Below, one piece after another: positions 6,986 through 7,701 of a stretch of DNA of 7,701 nt (positions are counted from its first letter, which is position 1; each line of letters opens with the position of its first letter). The notes under the pieces were generated by a model. It saw nothing but the letters and a program-made list of their open reading frames with translations, ran no database searches and was not told the origin of the DNA. Source of the DNA: Candidatus Helarchaeota archaeon (GTDB lineage: Archaea; Asgardarchaeota; Lokiarchaeia; Helarchaeales; HEL-GB-A); contig JABXJT010000138.1 of NCBI GenBank assembly GCA_013375455.1, forward strand, positions 1 to 7,701, read 5' to 3'. The position numbers were made by a program, and so were the translations under genes.

Positions 6986-7701
6986 TTAATCTTGAAGAAA
7001 ATAATACATGGGATCTTGTTTCATTATTTTCTTACGTCTATAGACGCGTGATAAGAAGGGATGAAGTCCCATTGGGTATTTAGCTAATTTTTCTATGTAT
7101 CCCTTAACATCTTTCGTACTAACCAAATCAGAGTGTTGTTCATTTCTCAATACATCAAGTGGCCAACTCCAATCGAACTCATTCTCTATACCGGCATAGA
7201 GCGCAGAAACGGCGCCGACGGCGTTGGCATACAACATCACACCAGTTATGAGTTTTTTTAAAAATTCCCAGGATGCAACCTTGACATATATTTCGTTTAT
7301 CGCACCCTGAGAATACACTTCCAGTGGTTTAAGAACATCAAAAGATAGTTTTTTAATCTCGCCAAGATGGTCTGGGTATCTCATATCTTTAGGATGCATC
7401 GATTCTCTTTTCCAGAGCCCTATTGAGGTAATGTTTTTGGTATAATCTGTAGGTTCGGCAAACAAGGTGCCAAAATCATTGAATGTCAATTTCTGCATGT
7501 TTTTCAATGTCATACCAACAATAAAATTATCAACAGGGGCCTTTGCTCTAGTTAGTAGATGGGATATGATGGGCATCAATTTGTCCTTTTCAGCATTTGC
7601 TTCACCCAATCCATACGGGAGCTCACCAGTATATAGCCCTATAAAATCCTTAAAAATAAGAACCTCGTCTGGGGATTCAGTTTCGTAAGGGCCGTGCTCG
7701 A
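6986..7701 (-). CDS. Unrecognised protein, C-terminal part (5' end outside window)
   Basis: The frame stays open from the window edge (first full codon at 7699) to a TAA at 6986, giving 237 visible residues. The TTG at 7609 is an in-frame leucine, not a convincing start. I do not recognise the family. The visible part looks soluble and mixed in composition. It has an EVLIFKDFIGLYTGELPYG segment near the edge, aromatic-rich stretches (ENEFDWSWPLDVLRN), one moderately hydrophobic alanine/glycine-rich helix (LITGVMLYANAVGAVSALYAG) and a basic YRRKK segment near the end. No signal peptide can be judged because the N-terminus is missing. It ends 6 nt before the lyase start and in the same frame, so the two are almost certainly one transcript. 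A role in the same surface-polysaccharide process is plausible but rests on proximity only. Confidence 0.7.
   Translation of the reverse strand, partial: EHGPYETESPDEVLIFKDFIGLYTGELPYGLGEANAEKDKLMPIISHLLTRAKAPVDNFIVGMTLKNMQKLTFNDFGTLFAEPTDYTKNITSIGLWKRESMHPKDMRYPDHLGEIKKLSFDVLKPLEVYSQGAINEIYVKVASWEFLKKLITGVMLYANAVGAVSALYAGIENEFDWSWPLDVLRNEQHSDLVSTKDVKGYIEKLAKYPMGLHPFLSRVYRRKKIMKQDPMYYFLQD

Noticed and set aside
6792..6989. 65-codon plus-strand frame opposite the lyase N-terminus
   Set aside because: It is antisense to the basic N-terminus and first membrane helix of the lyase, with no promoter or ribosome binding site.
7467..7688. 73-codon plus-strand frame near the window end
   Set aside because: It is antisense to the open minus-strand gene that runs to the window edge.

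Overview
The window looks archaeal, and an Asgard archaeon (Loki- or Thorarchaeota-like) is a reasonable guess. The intergenic sequence carries A/T-rich TATA-like elements and T-run terminators. Several genes appear to start at TTG or GTG. The surface proteins are polytopic and rich in N-glycosylation sequons, and base composition is moderate, in the low-to-mid 40s % GC by eye. No rRNA, tRNA or phylogenetic marker gene is present, so the lineage is inference.

Layout: positions 2-1702 (+) hold the 3' part of a gene whose product combines a GxGYxYP-like carbohydrate-active ectodomain with about 13 membrane helices. It converges on four minus-strand genes. In transcription order these are: the C-terminal part of an unrecognised protein (7701-6986); a 1080-residue membrane-anchored heparinase II/III-like polysaccharide lyase (6979-3737); a DUF362 protein (3665-2307); and a small four-helix membrane protein (2199-1798). 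The first two minus-strand genes are separated by only 6 nt and are surely co-transcribed. The DUF362 gene follows after 71 nt and may belong to the same unit. The small membrane gene has its own TATA-like element, ribosome binding site and T9 terminator. No stretch over about 110 nt lacks a gene. There are no RNA genes, CRISPR arrays, insertion sequences or long repeats that I could see.

Biology: both large proteins join an extracytoplasmic carbohydrate-active domain to a polytopic membrane module of unknown function. This suggests surface polysaccharide processing tied to the membrane, but no sugar transporter or regulator is visible to support a defined pathway.

The most interesting observation is that the lyase seems to be circularly permuted. 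The toroid and the first half of its beta-sandwich lie at residues 357-801 and stop abruptly at a membrane helix. The missing second half of the sandwich appears to sit at the N-terminus (residues 55-320), just after the other membrane anchor. If correct, one loop of the sandwich has been opened and both new ends run into the membrane.
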